In this document: positions 10,174 to 19,930 of the stretch, in pieces
Layout of the letters: every line of letters begins with the position of its first letter
Numbering within the stretch: the stretch's first letter is position 1
Source of the DNA: an uncultured Pseudomonadales bacterium
Lineage (GTDB): Bacteria > Pseudomonadota > Gammaproteobacteria > Pseudomonadales > Pseudohongiellaceae
DNA length: 64,000 nt
Direction of reading: 5' to 3'
Assembly: GCA_943789485.1 (NCBI GenBank)
Contig: CALSUH010000011.1
Coordinates: forward strand, 186,001-250,000
The notes under the pieces: model-generated
Database searches by the model: none
What the model saw: only the letters and a program-made list of their open reading frames with translations
Told to the model about the DNA's origin: nothing
Made by a program: the position numbers and the translations under genes

Positions 10174-11403
10174 GTGACTGAAAAAAGTACGCTTTTTCAA
10201 TTTTACTAATTGATGATGAATCTTTCGTGCTCAATCTTGCATGAAGAATTCTAGCAAAGTTGGGCTATTCTGATGTAGAAACAGCTAATAACGGCAGCGT
10301 GGCCCTAGGCAAGCTTATTACCGCGGAGGTACCTTTTGGACTACTAATTACTGATCTCAATATACCAGAAATGTATGGCGTTCAATTCTCGAAGCAGGCG
10401 AATAATAGTGGGTTTAAAGGTGGGATTATCTTATTAAGTGGAGAAAATTCCCAAATACTTGCGGCTGCATACGGGCTCGAGAAAGCATATCCAATGAATA
10501 ACGTGGGTGCGCTACAGAACCCGTTGAGGCCGAATAAGCTCGAAGACATATTGAAGAAATTTGACCCGACTAGCAAGGAGATACGTCATACCGTCGCGCA
10601 AAAAACCATCACCAGAAAAGAGTTGATCGAGGTTATGCGAGGGTCGGCAAATAATCAGCTGCATTTGGTCTATCAACCTAAAGTAAGCCTTATAACAGGC
10701 GAAATAGCTGGTATTGAAACCTTGGCTCGGTGGTGGAATAGAGAGCGGGGAGTGTTGGGCCCGGGAACATTTATTCCACTAGCACAGGCAATGGGAGAGA
10801 TTGATAACTTGAGCAATCAAATCTATACTGACGTACTTTCTTAAGCTGCTGAATGGACGGAACAAAGAATAAATTTCCGAATGGCAAATAATGTTTCCAT
10901 GAATTCTCTTTCCAACCCTGACTCTTGTGACTTGTTATTTGAAGCGACCAAAAGACACGGGCTCGCCCCATAACAGATCGTAATTGAAGCGAAAGACACA
11001 CAGACAGAGTATATTCCGGCTAAATCACTCAAAGCCCTAATTAGTTTCCGGCTTAAGAGGTTTGGATTGTCTACTGATGACTTTGCTAAAGGGAAAACTT
11101 CTCAAGCATCGTTTGATGTATGTACCTTTTATTAAAATGAAAATCGATAAGGTTTTCGTTAATGGCGCTTCCTAAAATGCAAGTGCCCTAGCGATCCTTG
11201 AGTCAAGTATCGACATAGCAAATAAGCTGAATATGGAAATTGTAGCCGAAGGAGTCGAAGTCAAGGAAGATTGGGAATTGGTTAAAGAGTTAGGCTGCGA
11301 TTATGTTCAAGGTTTTTATCGCGCTAAACCAATGCGCAATGAAGACCTGATTGATTTATTAAGAGCTGGGAAAAACTCATTGATATTCTTATGTATTTCT
11401 TAG
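10174..11403 (+). pseudogene. Decayed response regulator-EAL protein
   Basis: Pieces of a paralogue of the 12533-13753 gene appear in shifting frames. The GTG at 10174 opens a receiver that shifts frame near 10205 and 10245, then reads on (LGYSDVETANNGSVALGKL) with phospho-Asp in LITDLNIPEM. The EAL-like motif appears as GIETLARW, followed by a stop at 10842-10844. Further on, FRLKRFGLSTDDFAKG (DD-loop region) and IVAEGVEVKEDWELVKELG with DYVQGFY lie in different frames. At least four disruptions are needed to rebuild it. The decayed copy keeps the EGVE glutamate that the intact paralogue has lost. A duplicated gene that has decayed is the simplest reading. Confidence 0.82.
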
Positions 11404-11460
11404 TATCCCGAAAAGCAGCGGCATTTTTTAATTTCATCTTCTCGGCGGGGAGATTTTTTC

Positions 11461-12507
11461 ATGGATACAAATAGCGCTAAGTTGCTCATTGTCGATGATG
11501 ATGAGTTTGGCCGTTCTGTGACTTCGCGATTATTGCAAAAGGAAGGCTATTCTGATTTTGATATGGCTGAGAACGGCTCGATCGCTTTAAAAAAAATTCG
11601 TGAAAATGACTACGATGCCATAATGCTTGACGTTGAAATGCCGGAATTGGACGGTTTTGGGGTATTGGAAGAATTGCAAAAAGATATGCGGCTTCGTGAT
11701 ATACCGGTGATCATGATATCGGGTGTTGACGAAACTGCGAGTGTAATACGATGTATTGAGCTAGGCGCCAGTGACTACCTGCATAAGCCTATCGATCCGG
11801 TCTTGTTTAGGGCTCGGTTAGGCTCAAGCATTGAAAAAAAACGATTGCAGGATCAGCAGCGTGTCTACATAAGCCAGCTGCGCGAAGAGAAAAATCGGGC
11901 TGACCAGTTGCTTAACATCATACTGCCAGAAGTCGTTGCGAACGAATTAAAATCAATGGGCCGAGTACCGTCGCGAAGTTATCGAAATGTCAGCATTTTA
12001 TTTTGTGACATTGTGAATTTTACAGCTTATTGTGATTCTCATAGCGCAGAAAATGTTGTTGACGGTTTGCAAAATCTCTTTAAATCATTTGAAAAAATCA
12101 CTGATGAACATGGTTTGGAAAAAATAAAGACGATAGGTGATGCATTCATGGTTTCTGGCGGGCTGATGCTCGCAAATTCAGATCCTCTTAAGTCCGCGAT
12201 TGCCTGTGGATTGGATATGATCAAGTCAGCAGCGACAAATGTTCCAGAATGGCAGGTACGTGTGGGCATTAATCAAGGGGATGTTATTGCAGGTATTGTA
12301 GGTCACTACAAATACCAATTTGACATTTGGGGCGATACCGTTAACACCGCTGCCCGAATGGCTAAAATAGCCAACGTCAACTCCTTGGCGTTGCCGATAA
12401 AAGCCTGGATGTCTGTTCAAGATAGCTGTGATGCAAGATCAATGGGTCAAGTCGAAGTCAAAGGGAAAGGCAAGCTGGAAGTAGTTGAAGTGTATGACTT
12501 GAGATGA
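11461..12507 (+). CDS. Response regulator with class III adenylate cyclase output
   Basis: 348 residues, ATG at 11461 with GGGGAG upstream. A receiver (LLIVDDDEF, phospho-Asp in AIMLDVEMPELDG, MISG, HKPIDP) is joined by a coiled coil (about 125-160) to a class III nucleotide cyclase domain. Visible catalytic residues are the metal-binding Asp in LFCDIVNFT, the Asp in KTIGDAF, adenine-selecting Lys in EKIKTIGD and Asp in FDIWGDTVNTAARM, plus the Asn and Arg of that last motif. The Lys/Asp pair predicts ATP rather than GTP, so the product should be cAMP. Phosphorylation of the receiver would control activity. It sits between two REC-EAL genes, suggesting linked cAMP and c-di-GMP control. Confidence 0.9.
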   Translation: MDTNSAKLLIVDDDEFGRSVTSRLLQKEGYSDFDMAENGSIALKKIRENDYDAIMLDVEMPELDGFGVLEELQKDMRLRDIPVIMISGVDETASVIRCIELGASDYLHKPIDPVLFRARLGSSIEKKRLQDQQRVYISQLREEKNRADQLLNIILPEVVANELKSMGRVPSRSYRNVSILFCDIVNFTAYCDSHSAENVVDGLQNLFKSFEKITDEHGLEKIKTIGDAFMVSGGLMLANSDPLKSAIACGLDMIKSAATNVPEWQVRVGINQGDVIAGIVGHYKYQFDIWGDTVNTAARMAKIANVNSLALPIKAWMSVQDSCDARSMGQVEVKGKGKLEVVEVYDLR

Positions 12508-12532
12508 AAAATTTCAAAATTTCATAATAAGG

Positions 12533-13753
12533 GTGACCTTGGAAAATCTAATTAATAAAAATATCAGCATTCTATTAGTAGATGATGAACCATTCATTTT
12601 GAATCTCACGTCAAAAATTCTTAACAACTTAGGTTATGAAAATCTTAAAACGGCGCAAGACGGTAATAGCGCGTTGTTAAAATTAGTAACTTCAAACTCA
12701 CCATTTGATCTCATTATTTGTGATATGAATATGCCAGAAATGGATGGATTGGAATTTATGCGTCGTGTTAACGAGGCGAAATATTCTGGCGGATTCATTT
12801 TATTAAGTGGTGAAGATGTCCGACTTCTCGAAATCGCATATAGCTATGCAAAAACTCAAAATTTGAACATACTGGGGGCTATACCGAAACCGCTAAATTC
12901 CAAAGTTTTAGAAGGAATGCTCAATTCTTTAGCTACGCCTAAAAAAAGAACTCAGTTTTCAACAGCCGAAATCGCAATTGACGAAGAAGAACTAAGGCGC
13001 GGCATTAGAAATCATAATTCTGATAAATTATTGGTTCTATACCAGCCCAAGATTGAAGTTTCTACAGGAAATATTATCGGAGTGGAGGCCTTGGCCAGAT
13101 GGAATCACGGCTCTCGTGGCATCTTGGCGCCTGTTACTTTTTTGCCTTTAGCAGAACAAACCGGTCTGATGGAGGAGTTGACGCGGAAAATTTATGAGAA
13201 GGTCGTTTCGCAACTGAATGAATGGCATAAAAACGGAATTAATCTTATCGCTTCTATTAATTTTCCAGTCAGTTTGTTCGAAGACCCAAAGCTTATTGAA
13301 TATCTTATTGCTGTATGCAAGGAGAGCGATGTCAGTTCTTCGCAGATAGTGCTGGAAATTTCTGAGGCTGAAGCTATGCGGAAATCAGCATCTCTTGCAG
13401 AAGTGCTAATGCGATTACGTCTAAAACGATTCGACATTTCGATAGATAAATTTGGTAGTGGAAACTTGTCGATATCAGCGCTAAAGGAAATGCCTGTAAC
13501 TGAAATGAAAGTTGATAAGGCTTTTGTTTCTGGTGCTGTTGATAACTCCGGCGGTCGAGCAACCTTGGAAGCTAGTGTCGCATTGGCTAAAAACTTGAAT
13601 ATGAAAGTTGTAGCTGTAGGGGTAGAGGAACATGCGCATTGGGATTTGGTTGTAGAGCTGGGTGTTGATTACGTTCAAGGTTATTTTTTGTCTAAGCCTC
13701 TATCGGGTAATAAAATTACCGAGCTTGCGCGCAATTGGACAGGCCCACATTGA
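12533..13753 (+). CDS. Response regulator with EAL domain, catalytically doubtful
   Basis: 406 residues from a GTG at 12533, 25 bases after the cyclase stop, with AAGGG upstream, so probably co-transcribed. The receiver is intact (ILLVDDEPF, phospho-Asp in IICDMNMPEMDG, LLSG, IPKPL). The EAL domain keeps GVEALARWNH, VLEISEAEAM and VKVD-like EMKVDKAFV. The DDFGTG loop reads IDKFGSG, so the second Asp is Lys, and the EGVE motif reads VGVE, so that Glu is Val. Both changes affect residues used for metal binding or catalysis in active EAL enzymes. The protein may bind c-di-GMP without hydrolysing it, or be partly active. Confidence 0.85.
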   Translation: MTLENLINKNISILLVDDEPFILNLTSKILNNLGYENLKTAQDGNSALLKLVTSNSPFDLIICDMNMPEMDGLEFMRRVNEAKYSGGFILLSGEDVRLLEIAYSYAKTQNLNILGAIPKPLNSKVLEGMLNSLATPKKRTQFSTAEIAIDEEELRRGIRNHNSDKLLVLYQPKIEVSTGNIIGVEALARWNHGSRGILAPVTFLPLAEQTGLMEELTRKIYEKVVSQLNEWHKNGINLIASINFPVSLFEDPKLIEYLIAVCKESDVSSSQIVLEISEAEAMRKSASLAEVLMRLRLKRFDISIDKFGSGNLSISALKEMPVTEMKVDKAFVSGAVDNSGGRATLEASVALAKNLNMKVVAVGVEEHAHWDLVVELGVDYVQGYFLSKPLSGNKITELARNWTGPH

Positions 13754-14167
13754 CAGATGGATTCTGGTGAATAAGCAAGCGTTTTAGATGCCCGCAGTGA
13801 ATCATTCTCTTAATTTGGCGCCCAGAAAAACATATATAAGTTAGGTGAAATTTTTAAAGTGGCGTATTATTCTGGAATTAAGAGAATTGTAAGATTCGTT
13901 TCGTATTGATACCGTTAGTGGGCCCAAAAAAATTGCTCAATACACGCCGTATTCTGGGGAAAGGCGAAAATTCCTATTCGCAGGCATCGCAGCGGTAAAT
14001 CTGGCTCGGTAAAGCGGCGTAGAATTTCGCTTCAAAACAAAGTCCACAGACGCAAAGCTCGAACTGGCATTCAGGTTCACTTCTAACTCCCTGAAAAAAA
14101 TCAGTTTTGGGACTAATGGGTCGGCAATAAGTTCAATAATAATTAATTTGATAGAGGTTTACTGTCC
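13754..14167. other. 414-base gap before the stressosome operon
   Basis: The gap should contain the promoter of the rsbR-rsbS-rsbT-rsbX operon and the end of the cyclase/EAL transcript. No ORF, RNA gene or insertion remnant was recognised with confidence. Confidence 0.4.
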
Positions 14168-14980
14168 ATGAAAGATATCCAGATAGAAGAGGCAACGAAT
14201 GAGGCGATGCTTACGGCGATTCATAAATCGCAAGGTGTAATCGAATTCCTTATGGACGGCACGATCATTACTGCCAACGAAAATTTTCTGGAGATTCTTG
14301 GCTATTCTCTAGAGGAAGTAGAGGGTAAACACCACAGAATTTTCTGCACCGAAGAGTATGCCAGCAGCAATGACTACATGACTTTCTGGGAAAAGCTGAA
14401 CGACGGTAAGTACGATGAAGGTGAATACCTGCGCTTGGGGAAGGCTGGGAATACTGCTTATATTCGAGCAACCTATAACCCGATTTTCGATTCGAGCGGG
14501 AAGCCTGTAAAGGTATTGAAAATCGCCTCGGACGTTACTGCTGAAAAGCGCTTAGAAACTGAGAGACAGAAACAAAACGCATTGATTATGGAGATGTCGA
14601 CACCGGTAATGCAGCTTTGGGATAATATATTATTGCTTCCTGTTGTCGGCTTAGTTGATTCCAAGCGTGTCCAACTGATTATGGAAGCAGCATTGCAAAA
14701 AATATTAGACTATCAGGCGAAGGTGCTCATTTTGGATATACAAGGGGTTCCAGCGGTTGACAGCGCCGTAGCAAATCACCTTATCCAAATAACTAAAGCC
14801 ACGCGGTTGATGGGCTGTACCTCTATAGTGACGGGGATTTCTCCGGAAATATCTCAGGCGTTGGTGAATTTGGGCATTGAATTAGGCGATATAATTACGC
14901 AGGCCACATTAAAAGATGGTATGCGTACCTCCCTGAAAAGTCTGGGGTTGCAATTACATGAAACCCCAAATGACAGATGA
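14168..14980 (+). CDS. rsbR: RsbR-like stressosome sensor (PAS-STAS)
   Basis: 270 residues. The N-terminal domain is a PAS sensor (about 15-130: FLMDGTIITANENFLEILGY, then EYLRLGKAGNTAYIRATYNP), linked by a short helix to a STAS domain of the RsbR type (STPVMQLWDNILLLPVVGLVDS). RsbR builds the stressosome shell with RsbS and is phosphorylated by RsbT. The site equivalent to Bacillus Thr171 is Ser here (AVDSAVANHL), and the Thr205 equivalent is Ala (PEISQALV). Only one phosphorylation site is therefore predicted. The PAS domain replaces the non-haem globin of Bacillus RsbR, so the stimulus differs and may be redox, oxygen or a ligand. It is first in the operon. Confidence 0.88.
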   Translation: MKDIQIEEATNEAMLTAIHKSQGVIEFLMDGTIITANENFLEILGYSLEEVEGKHHRIFCTEEYASSNDYMTFWEKLNDGKYDEGEYLRLGKAGNTAYIRATYNPIFDSSGKPVKVLKIASDVTAEKRLETERQKQNALIMEMSTPVMQLWDNILLLPVVGLVDSKRVQLIMEAALQKILDYQAKVLILDIQGVPAVDSAVANHLIQITKATRLMGCTSIVTGISPEISQALVNLGIELGDIITQATLKDGMRTSLKSLGLQLHETPNDR

Positions 14981-15028
14981 AATAGCCCATTAACAAGTGC
15001 GACTGAGCTGTTTTAAGATTAAAGTAAT

Positions 15029-15709
15029 ATGACTGAAGATTCGGGCTACAAACGTGCTTACGAACGACAGAAGGCGGCCCGCGAGAAGGCGGAACAGCGT
15101 CTAGAAACTCGGTCGCGCGAATTGTACGAGTCGCACGCAATCCTCTCCAAAGCCAATAAAGACCTACGAACCCAAAAAGAAATTGCCGAAAGTGCAACTA
15201 GTGCCAAGCTTGAGCTCTTAGCGACTATGCTTCGTACGTCAGTGGCCGATTCTACAGAGTCTATCAGTATCGCCATGTATGAAACTCAGGGCTGCTTGGT
15301 GGTTCCCATTCAAGAGGAGCTTTCTAAACACGCTGCACACCAAATTCAAAGAAAAATACTAAAGCGGATTCCTGCAAGTAGTTTGGAGGGGGTTGTTATT
15401 GATTTAACTGCAGTGGCCGTTATTGATAGCATTTTGTGGGACGTATTCTTGAAGACTACTCAGATGATCAAAATGCTCGGTTATCGGTCAGTGATTACAG
15501 GCCTGAATCCAGGGGTGGTGGCTTCCATTATTTACCTAGACTTAGACATCGATAACGTCACCACAGCGTTACAGCTAGAAGATGCGCTATCTTTTCTGTC
15601 TAAGGCCTCTGATTTGGAAATAACTGAAGCTAACAGTGCTGAATCACTGGAAATCGAAGATATTCATGAAGCTGGTGCTGAGAAGGGGATGAATAGTGAT
15701 CCTGCTTAG
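15029..15709 (+). CDS. rsbS: RsbS-like STAS protein with an N-terminal coiled coil
   Basis: 226 residues. Residues 1-75 are charged and helical, predicted coiled coil (YKRAYERQKAAREKAEQRL). Residues about 90-190 are a STAS domain of the RsbS type: GCLVVPIQEEL, then VVIDLTAVAVIDSILWD with the expected phospho-acceptor Ser, and VITGLNPGVVASII. The C-terminus is an acidic tail of about 30 residues. Bacillus RsbS is a bare STAS domain of about 120 residues, so the N-terminal extension is unusual and could change how the stressosome assembles or tether it to another protein. Its place after rsbR and before rsbT supports the assignment. Confidence 0.82.
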   Translation: MTEDSGYKRAYERQKAAREKAEQRLETRSRELYESHAILSKANKDLRTQKEIAESATSAKLELLATMLRTSVADSTESISIAMYETQGCLVVPIQEELSKHAAHQIQRKILKRIPASSLEGVVIDLTAVAVIDSILWDVFLKTTQMIKMLGYRSVITGLNPGVVASIIYLDLDIDNVTTALQLEDALSFLSKASDLEITEANSAESLEIEDIHEAGAEKGMNSDPA

Positions 15710-15763
15710 TGTCAATGTATTGCTAGCCTATTGTGCTTATATTCTTATCTTTATAAGAGGTTT

Positions 15764-16171
15764 ATGATTTTGGGAAAGAATGCCACAAGGCTAGAATTAT
15801 TAGGTGAGGTTGATGTCGCTTATGCGGCTCTAGATGCAAAAAATTATGCGAAGCGCATAGGATTTACAGCTAAAGATCAATATTTGATTTCCACTGCAGT
15901 CAGTGAACTCGCGCGAAACATTGTTACTTATGCAAGTAAAGGATGTATTTTCTTGAGCACTATAGAGCAGGATTTTAAAAAAGGCATTGAAGTAGTAGCA
16001 GATGATTCTGGCCCTGGCATACAGGATTTGGAAAAGGCAATGCTAGATAATTTTAGCTCAAGAGGCACTTTAGGCGTTGGTCTTCCTGGGACTAAGCGAC
16101 TAATGGATGATTTTCAAATCTCCAGTTCTAGCGCAAAAGGAACAAGGATTACTGTTAGGAAATGGCTTTGA
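15764..16171 (+). CDS. rsbT: RsbT-like serine/threonine kinase
   Basis: About 135 residues from the ATG at 15764, which has AAGAGG 3 bases upstream; a TTG at 15731 is less likely. It is a single GHKL ATPase domain of the anti-sigma/RsbT kind: N-box SELARNIVTYA, G1 box DDSGPGI, and G2 box GTLGVGLPGTKRLMDDF. RsbT phosphorylates RsbR and RsbS and is released from the stressosome on stress to act on a downstream partner. No RsbU phosphatase, anti-sigma factor or sigma-B is visible in the window, so the output probably runs through HK2. The last codons overlap rsbX. Confidence 0.92.
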   Translation: MILGKNATRLELLGEVDVAYAALDAKNYAKRIGFTAKDQYLISTAVSELARNIVTYASKGCIFLSTIEQDFKKGIEVVADDSGPGIQDLEKAMLDNFSSRGTLGVGLPGTKRLMDDFQISSSSAKGTRITVRKWL

Positions 16172-16749
16172 GTACTAATTTTGGCGTTGATTATTTTGTA
16201 GCGGAGAGAGCATTTGATCAGGTGAGTGGTGATGCTGTGCTTGTCGACGTCACACAGGAGCAAATTTTCGTTGGTTTGATTGACGCTGCTGGTCATGGCC
16301 CTCGAGCGCATGCAGTGTCCCAGGCCGCTTGCACCTTCCTCGAAGAAAACAAAAATGAAAAACTGCCTGTATTGATGCAAGCGCTACATGAAAAACTCCG
16401 TGGCACTCGTGGAGGTGTGGCCATTATTGGGAAACTGGATGTTACGCAGCTACAATTAACGTATGTAGGGGTAGGAAACATAACTCTAAGAAAATTTGGA
16501 ATAGTTTCAACGAGAGAGGTTACGCAAGGGGGTATAATTGGATACCAGTTGAGAACTCCTATAGAGAAAATTTTACAACTAGAACATGGCGATGTAATAG
16601 TCATGCATTCCGATGGGTTAAGAGGACAATTTGATATAAACGATTATTCAGAAATTCTGAAACATGATGCCCGCGCCATAGCCAGAAACCTGATAGAAAA
16701 ATTCGCTAAGAACGAAGACGATTCAATATGCCTTGTAATTCGGGTTTAG
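16162..16749 (+). CDS. rsbX: RsbX-like PP2C-type phosphatase
   Basis: 195 residues, starting at an ATG that overlaps the end of rsbT by 10 bases, which implies translational coupling. The fold is a SpoIIE/RsbX-type PP2C phosphatase with metal-binding Asp residues in VSGDAVLVDV, LIDAAGHGPRAHAVS and MHSDGLRGQF, and a final Asp in NEDDSICLVIR. RsbX removes phosphate from RsbR and RsbS and resets the stressosome. It lacks the sensor or N-terminal regulator domain that an RsbU would have. Confidence 0.9.
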   Translation: MALSTNFGVDYFVAERAFDQVSGDAVLVDVTQEQIFVGLIDAAGHGPRAHAVSQAACTFLEENKNEKLPVLMQALHEKLRGTRGGVAIIGKLDVTQLQLTYVGVGNITLRKFGIVSTREVTQGGIIGYQLRTPIEKILQLEHGDVIVMHSDGLRGQFDINDYSEILKHDARAIARNLIEKFAKNEDDSICLVIRV

Positions 16750-16817
16750 TAGTCGAAGTGCTTTATAAGAGCTGCACTTTATTAGGATTGATTGTAAGTG
16801 TCCATAGTCAGGAATAG

Positions 16818-19250
16818 ATGATGTTAGAGCTTGGCACAATTTGTATACGGAATGAAAACTCTGTCGTTTTCTGCCGAAGCAAGATTCGGAGTTTGGCTAT
16901 GGACTCAGGTTTCAACTCCATATTGGCAACTCGACTTGCTACAGCAAGTTCTGAAATTTGTTGTACCGTTTTAGCTCAAGCAATCGATTTCTATGTGGAT
17001 TTTTTAATTGATCAAATAGACGGGCGGTTAGGCTTGCTTCTGCTATTTCGAGGAGTAACTATTCAACCCGAGACGAGGATATCTGAATTTTTATTTGATC
17101 GTTATTCGGTCAATCCAGGAGAAAATGGAAAGCTAGACATTTATGCCTTCAAGCACTTTGTAGATCCTGCATTTATACCCAGCAAAGAATTCATTGAGAC
17201 GCAAAAACTTAAGCTTAGTCAACTCAGCCGAGAGGAATTAATGCGGGAGTTGAAACAAGCCAAGGATTTAGCAGAGGAGGCAACCAAGGCAAAATCTAGT
17301 TTCCTTTCCACCATGAGCCATGAGATACGCACTCCGATGAACGGTGTGATTGGTATGATTGACCTTCTGCATGAGAGCGCGCTTGATGCTGATCAACAGC
17401 ATATGGTTAAAACGGTAAAGAGTTCAGCCTACTCACTATTAACCATTATCAATGACATATTGGATTTTTCTAAGATTGAGGCGGGCAAACTTCATTTGGA
17501 AGATATTCCTATGTCTATCGATGATGCGCTCAATGGTGTCGGTGAGGCGTTGGCCGTTACAGCCAGGAATAAGAATATTCAGCTTTCCGTCTATGTAGAT
17601 CCTGCTATCCCGGACGGAGTGATTGGCGATCAAGTACGAGTGAGGCAAATACTTTTTAATCTAGGCGGTAACGCCATCAAGTTTACTGAAAAAGGTAAAG
17701 TGCTAATACGCGCCGACAGGCTAGCTTCTGACAATGATGCGCAAGCAGTCATTCGGCTGCAGGTAATTGATGACGGCATTGGTATACCGGAATCGGCGCA
17801 AAAAGCTTTGTTCCAAGCATTTTCGCAAGTAGATGCCTCTACTACTCGTCTATTTGGAGGGACTGGCCTTGGCTTGTCTATCTGTCAGCGCTTAGTCGAG
17901 TTAATGGGCGGAAAGATAGGGGTTGAAAGTGTCGAGGGTGAAGGTGCTACTTTTCACGCAACGGTCACATTTCAGATCGCACAGGAGCATAATTTTCAAC
18001 GAGAAGATACAGATCTTGCGGGCCTTAAAGTTTTGGTAGCGCACGATGACTTAGGGCTTCTTGCTTTACTAGGAAATTATCTTGAATATGCCGCGGCGCG
18101 GACCGAAGTGATTGAACAGATGTCCGATATTAAGGATTACGCTCTAGCAGCGGTTAAAGAAGACGATCCGTTTGATGTAATCGTTCTGGGTTCAAGCTGG
18201 GCGCTAGAAGATCAAATAGCTCTCATTGAAGAGCTAGCAGCAGGCGGTAAAATTTCTTCAAAGTATGTAGTGGTCTGTCGGCAGAGAAGCCGAAAAGAAC
18301 GCAAGCCGCTTGTTAATACAGTTTACGTGAATGCAGACCCTATGCAACGAGGAGCGCTCATGCGCGGCGTTGCGATTGCAGCAGGACGCTCGAGTCCTGA
18401 GGCGGATTACGATGACAAAGATACTGCTAATAAACCAGGGAAGGCCCCAAGTGTTGTAGAAGCAGCTGCCATGGGGCAACTCATTCTTTTAGCTGAAGAT
18501 AACTTAACAAACCAAGATGTCATCAAACGTCAACTTAATATTCTGGGTTATGCGGTGGAGCTCGCGAATGACGGTGTAGAAGCTATTGAGTACTTGCAAA
18601 AAGGCTCCTACGCTTTACTCCTGACAGATCGCCATATGCCCAATATGGATGGCTTTTCACTCACTAAAAAAATTAGGGAAAGCGAATCCAACACTAATAA
18701 CCGTCTTCCCATAATCGCCATTACCGCAAGTGTTATGAAGGAGGATGTTGATGCCTGTTTTGAGTCCGGAATGGATGATTTCCTACCTAAACCTCTTGAG
18801 ATGGGTCAGCTTAGCTCCTTGCTGAAAAAGTGGATGCCTGTTTCTGCCACACCTAAACAGCAAAGTTCAACACTAAAAGGGCCAGCGGCGGCGAAAATTG
18901 AACAGAATAGCAATGGTGGCAATGCCCCTATTGACCTAATTGCTTTGCGAAGCATCTTTGGCGACGATGAAAAAACCGTTGTTGAAGTTCTCAAAGAATT
19001 CGTTGAGCCGGCTTCATCCAATGTCGAAGAGATCAATGTTGCCTATGCCGAACACTCTGCGAAAGGTATAGCGTACGCTGCACACAAATTGAAATCGTCT
19101 TCTAGCAGTATTGGAGCCAATGGACTTGCAGATTTATGCCAAACCTTAGAAGACGCTGGCAATATAAAAAATTGGGATGTAATTAACCAGGCAGCCCCGC
19201 TTCTCCCTTCTATCATTCAGGAAGTTATTGACTATATACGAGCAATTTAG
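16818..19250 (+). CDS. Hybrid histidine kinase with RsbT-like pseudo-ATPase N-terminus and Hpt domain (HK2)
   Basis: 810 residues, no membrane segments, so cytosolic. Residues about 1-125 look like a decayed RsbT/anti-sigma ATPase domain ([20 protein letters not shown] where RsbT has SELARNIVTYA); the N-box Asn and the G1 DxGxG are absent. Then come a coiled coil, HisKA with [11 protein letters not shown] (His 168), HATPase ([15 protein letters not shown]), a degenerate receiver, REC with phospho-Asp in [12 protein letters not shown], and Hpt with [11 protein letters not shown]. All relay residues are present. It lies 68 bases after rsbX and is probably the stressosome output: RsbT or RsbR/S could dock on the pseudo-ATPase domain. 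Similar stressosome-two-component operons are known in Vibrio. Confidence 0.9.
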   Translation: MMLELGTICIRNENSVVFCRSKIRSLAMDSGFNSILATRLATASSEICCTVLAQAIDFYVDFLIDQIDGRLGLLLLFRGVTIQPETRISEFLFDRYSVNPGENGKLDIYAFKHFVDPAFIPSKEFIETQKLKLSQLSREELMRELKQAKDLAEEATKAKSSFLSTMSHEIRTPMNGVIGMIDLLHESALDADQQHMVKTVKSSAYSLLTIINDILDFSKIEAGKLHLEDIPMSIDDALNGVGEALAVTARNKNIQLSVYVDPAIPDGVIGDQVRVRQILFNLGGNAIKFTEKGKVLIRADRLASDNDAQAVIRLQVIDDGIGIPESAQKALFQAFSQVDASTTRLFGGTGLGLSICQRLVELMGGKIGVESVEGEGATFHATVTFQIAQEHNFQREDTDLAGLKVLVAHDDLGLLALLGNYLEYAAARTEVIEQMSDIKDYALAAVKEDDPFDVIVLGSSWALEDQIALIEELAAGGKISSKYVVVCRQRSRKERKPLVNTVYVNADPMQRGALMRGVAIAAGRSSPEADYDDKDTANKPGKAPSVVEAAAMGQLILLAEDNLTNQDVIKRQLNILGYAVELANDGVEAIEYLQKGSYALLLTDRHMPNMDGFSLTKKIRESESNTNNRLPIIAITASVMKEDVDACFESGMDDFLPKPLEMGQLSSLLKKWMPVSATPKQQSSTLKGPAAAKIEQNSNGGNAPIDLIALRSIFGDDEKTVVEVLKEFVEPASSNVEEINVAYAEHSAKGIAYAAHKLKSSSSSIGANGLADLCQTLEDAGNIKNWDVINQAAPLLPSIIQEVIDYIRAI

Positions 19251-19489
19251 CTTGGCAATTAGCGTCTGTTATTGGCCGAAAGCTGGCCCTTGCATTAGCT
19301 GAATTTATGAAACGCCAGTCTGTTCCATAAGCCAAAATGGAACCCAAAAAAATGCTCGAGGCAATCGGGATTATGATTATGACGAGTTAGCTCCCAATCT
19401 ACTAAGGGTTGGCAGATGGCCCAATCAGAAATGGCGAAGCGTTAGTGATTTCTATTAAAACTCATTCAATTTATAATTTGGTTTTAATG

Positions 19490-19852
19490 CTGAATTAACC
19501 TGAATCACCGCGACATCGAAGACGTGCCCCTGAGAGGGGAATCACTGTCAGCTATCAAGCAGTTCGATTTTAGTTCATTAAGTTTGGGCTAAAATATGCC
19601 ATTAGCTCCGAAGAAACCGCTAATGCTATGGTGATATTTTTCTCTGACGAGGTGTTCGTTACGCTCTAGTGAGCACAAAATCACTTATGCCGAGCAGTTG
19701 ATCAAGACGGGGAGGTCGTAGATGTGATCCTCTAATAGAGGCGCGATTCAAAGGCGACAAAGCACTTGTTCAGGCGGCTTCAAGGTGAGCCCAGGAAGAC
19801 TGTCACGGACAATTGAGGGGCGGTTAAGTTGTTATCTTGTCAGTGCCCCCTT
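19490..19852 (+). pseudogene. Decayed IS6-family transposase, internal part and one end
   Basis: Broken frames retain IS6 landmarks in order: NHRDIEDV (N-terminal region), LGxKYA near 19586, SDEVFVTL (first catalytic Asp), and AVDQDGEVVDV near 19690. Stops and frameshifts interrupt it. TTAAGTTGTTATCTTGTCAG at 19824-19843, then TGCCCC, resembles the family end sequence seen at 30040 and 23172. Confidence 0.65.
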
Positions 19853-19892
19853 GTTTACTCTGTTTATTTAGTTTCTATCGCATCATCTCAAA

Positions 19893-19925
19893 ATTCAAAA
19901 CTACTGGATATTTACTCTGACCCCA
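19893..19925 (-). repeat. Solo end of the Y1/MITE-like element
   Basis: CTACTGGATATTTACTCTGA plus CCCCAAT is the reverse complement of the end repeat at 3388-3420. It lies directly downstream of the HK3 stop codon, where an Hpt domain would be expected by comparison with HK1. Confidence 0.75.
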
Positions 19926-19930
19926 ATTCT

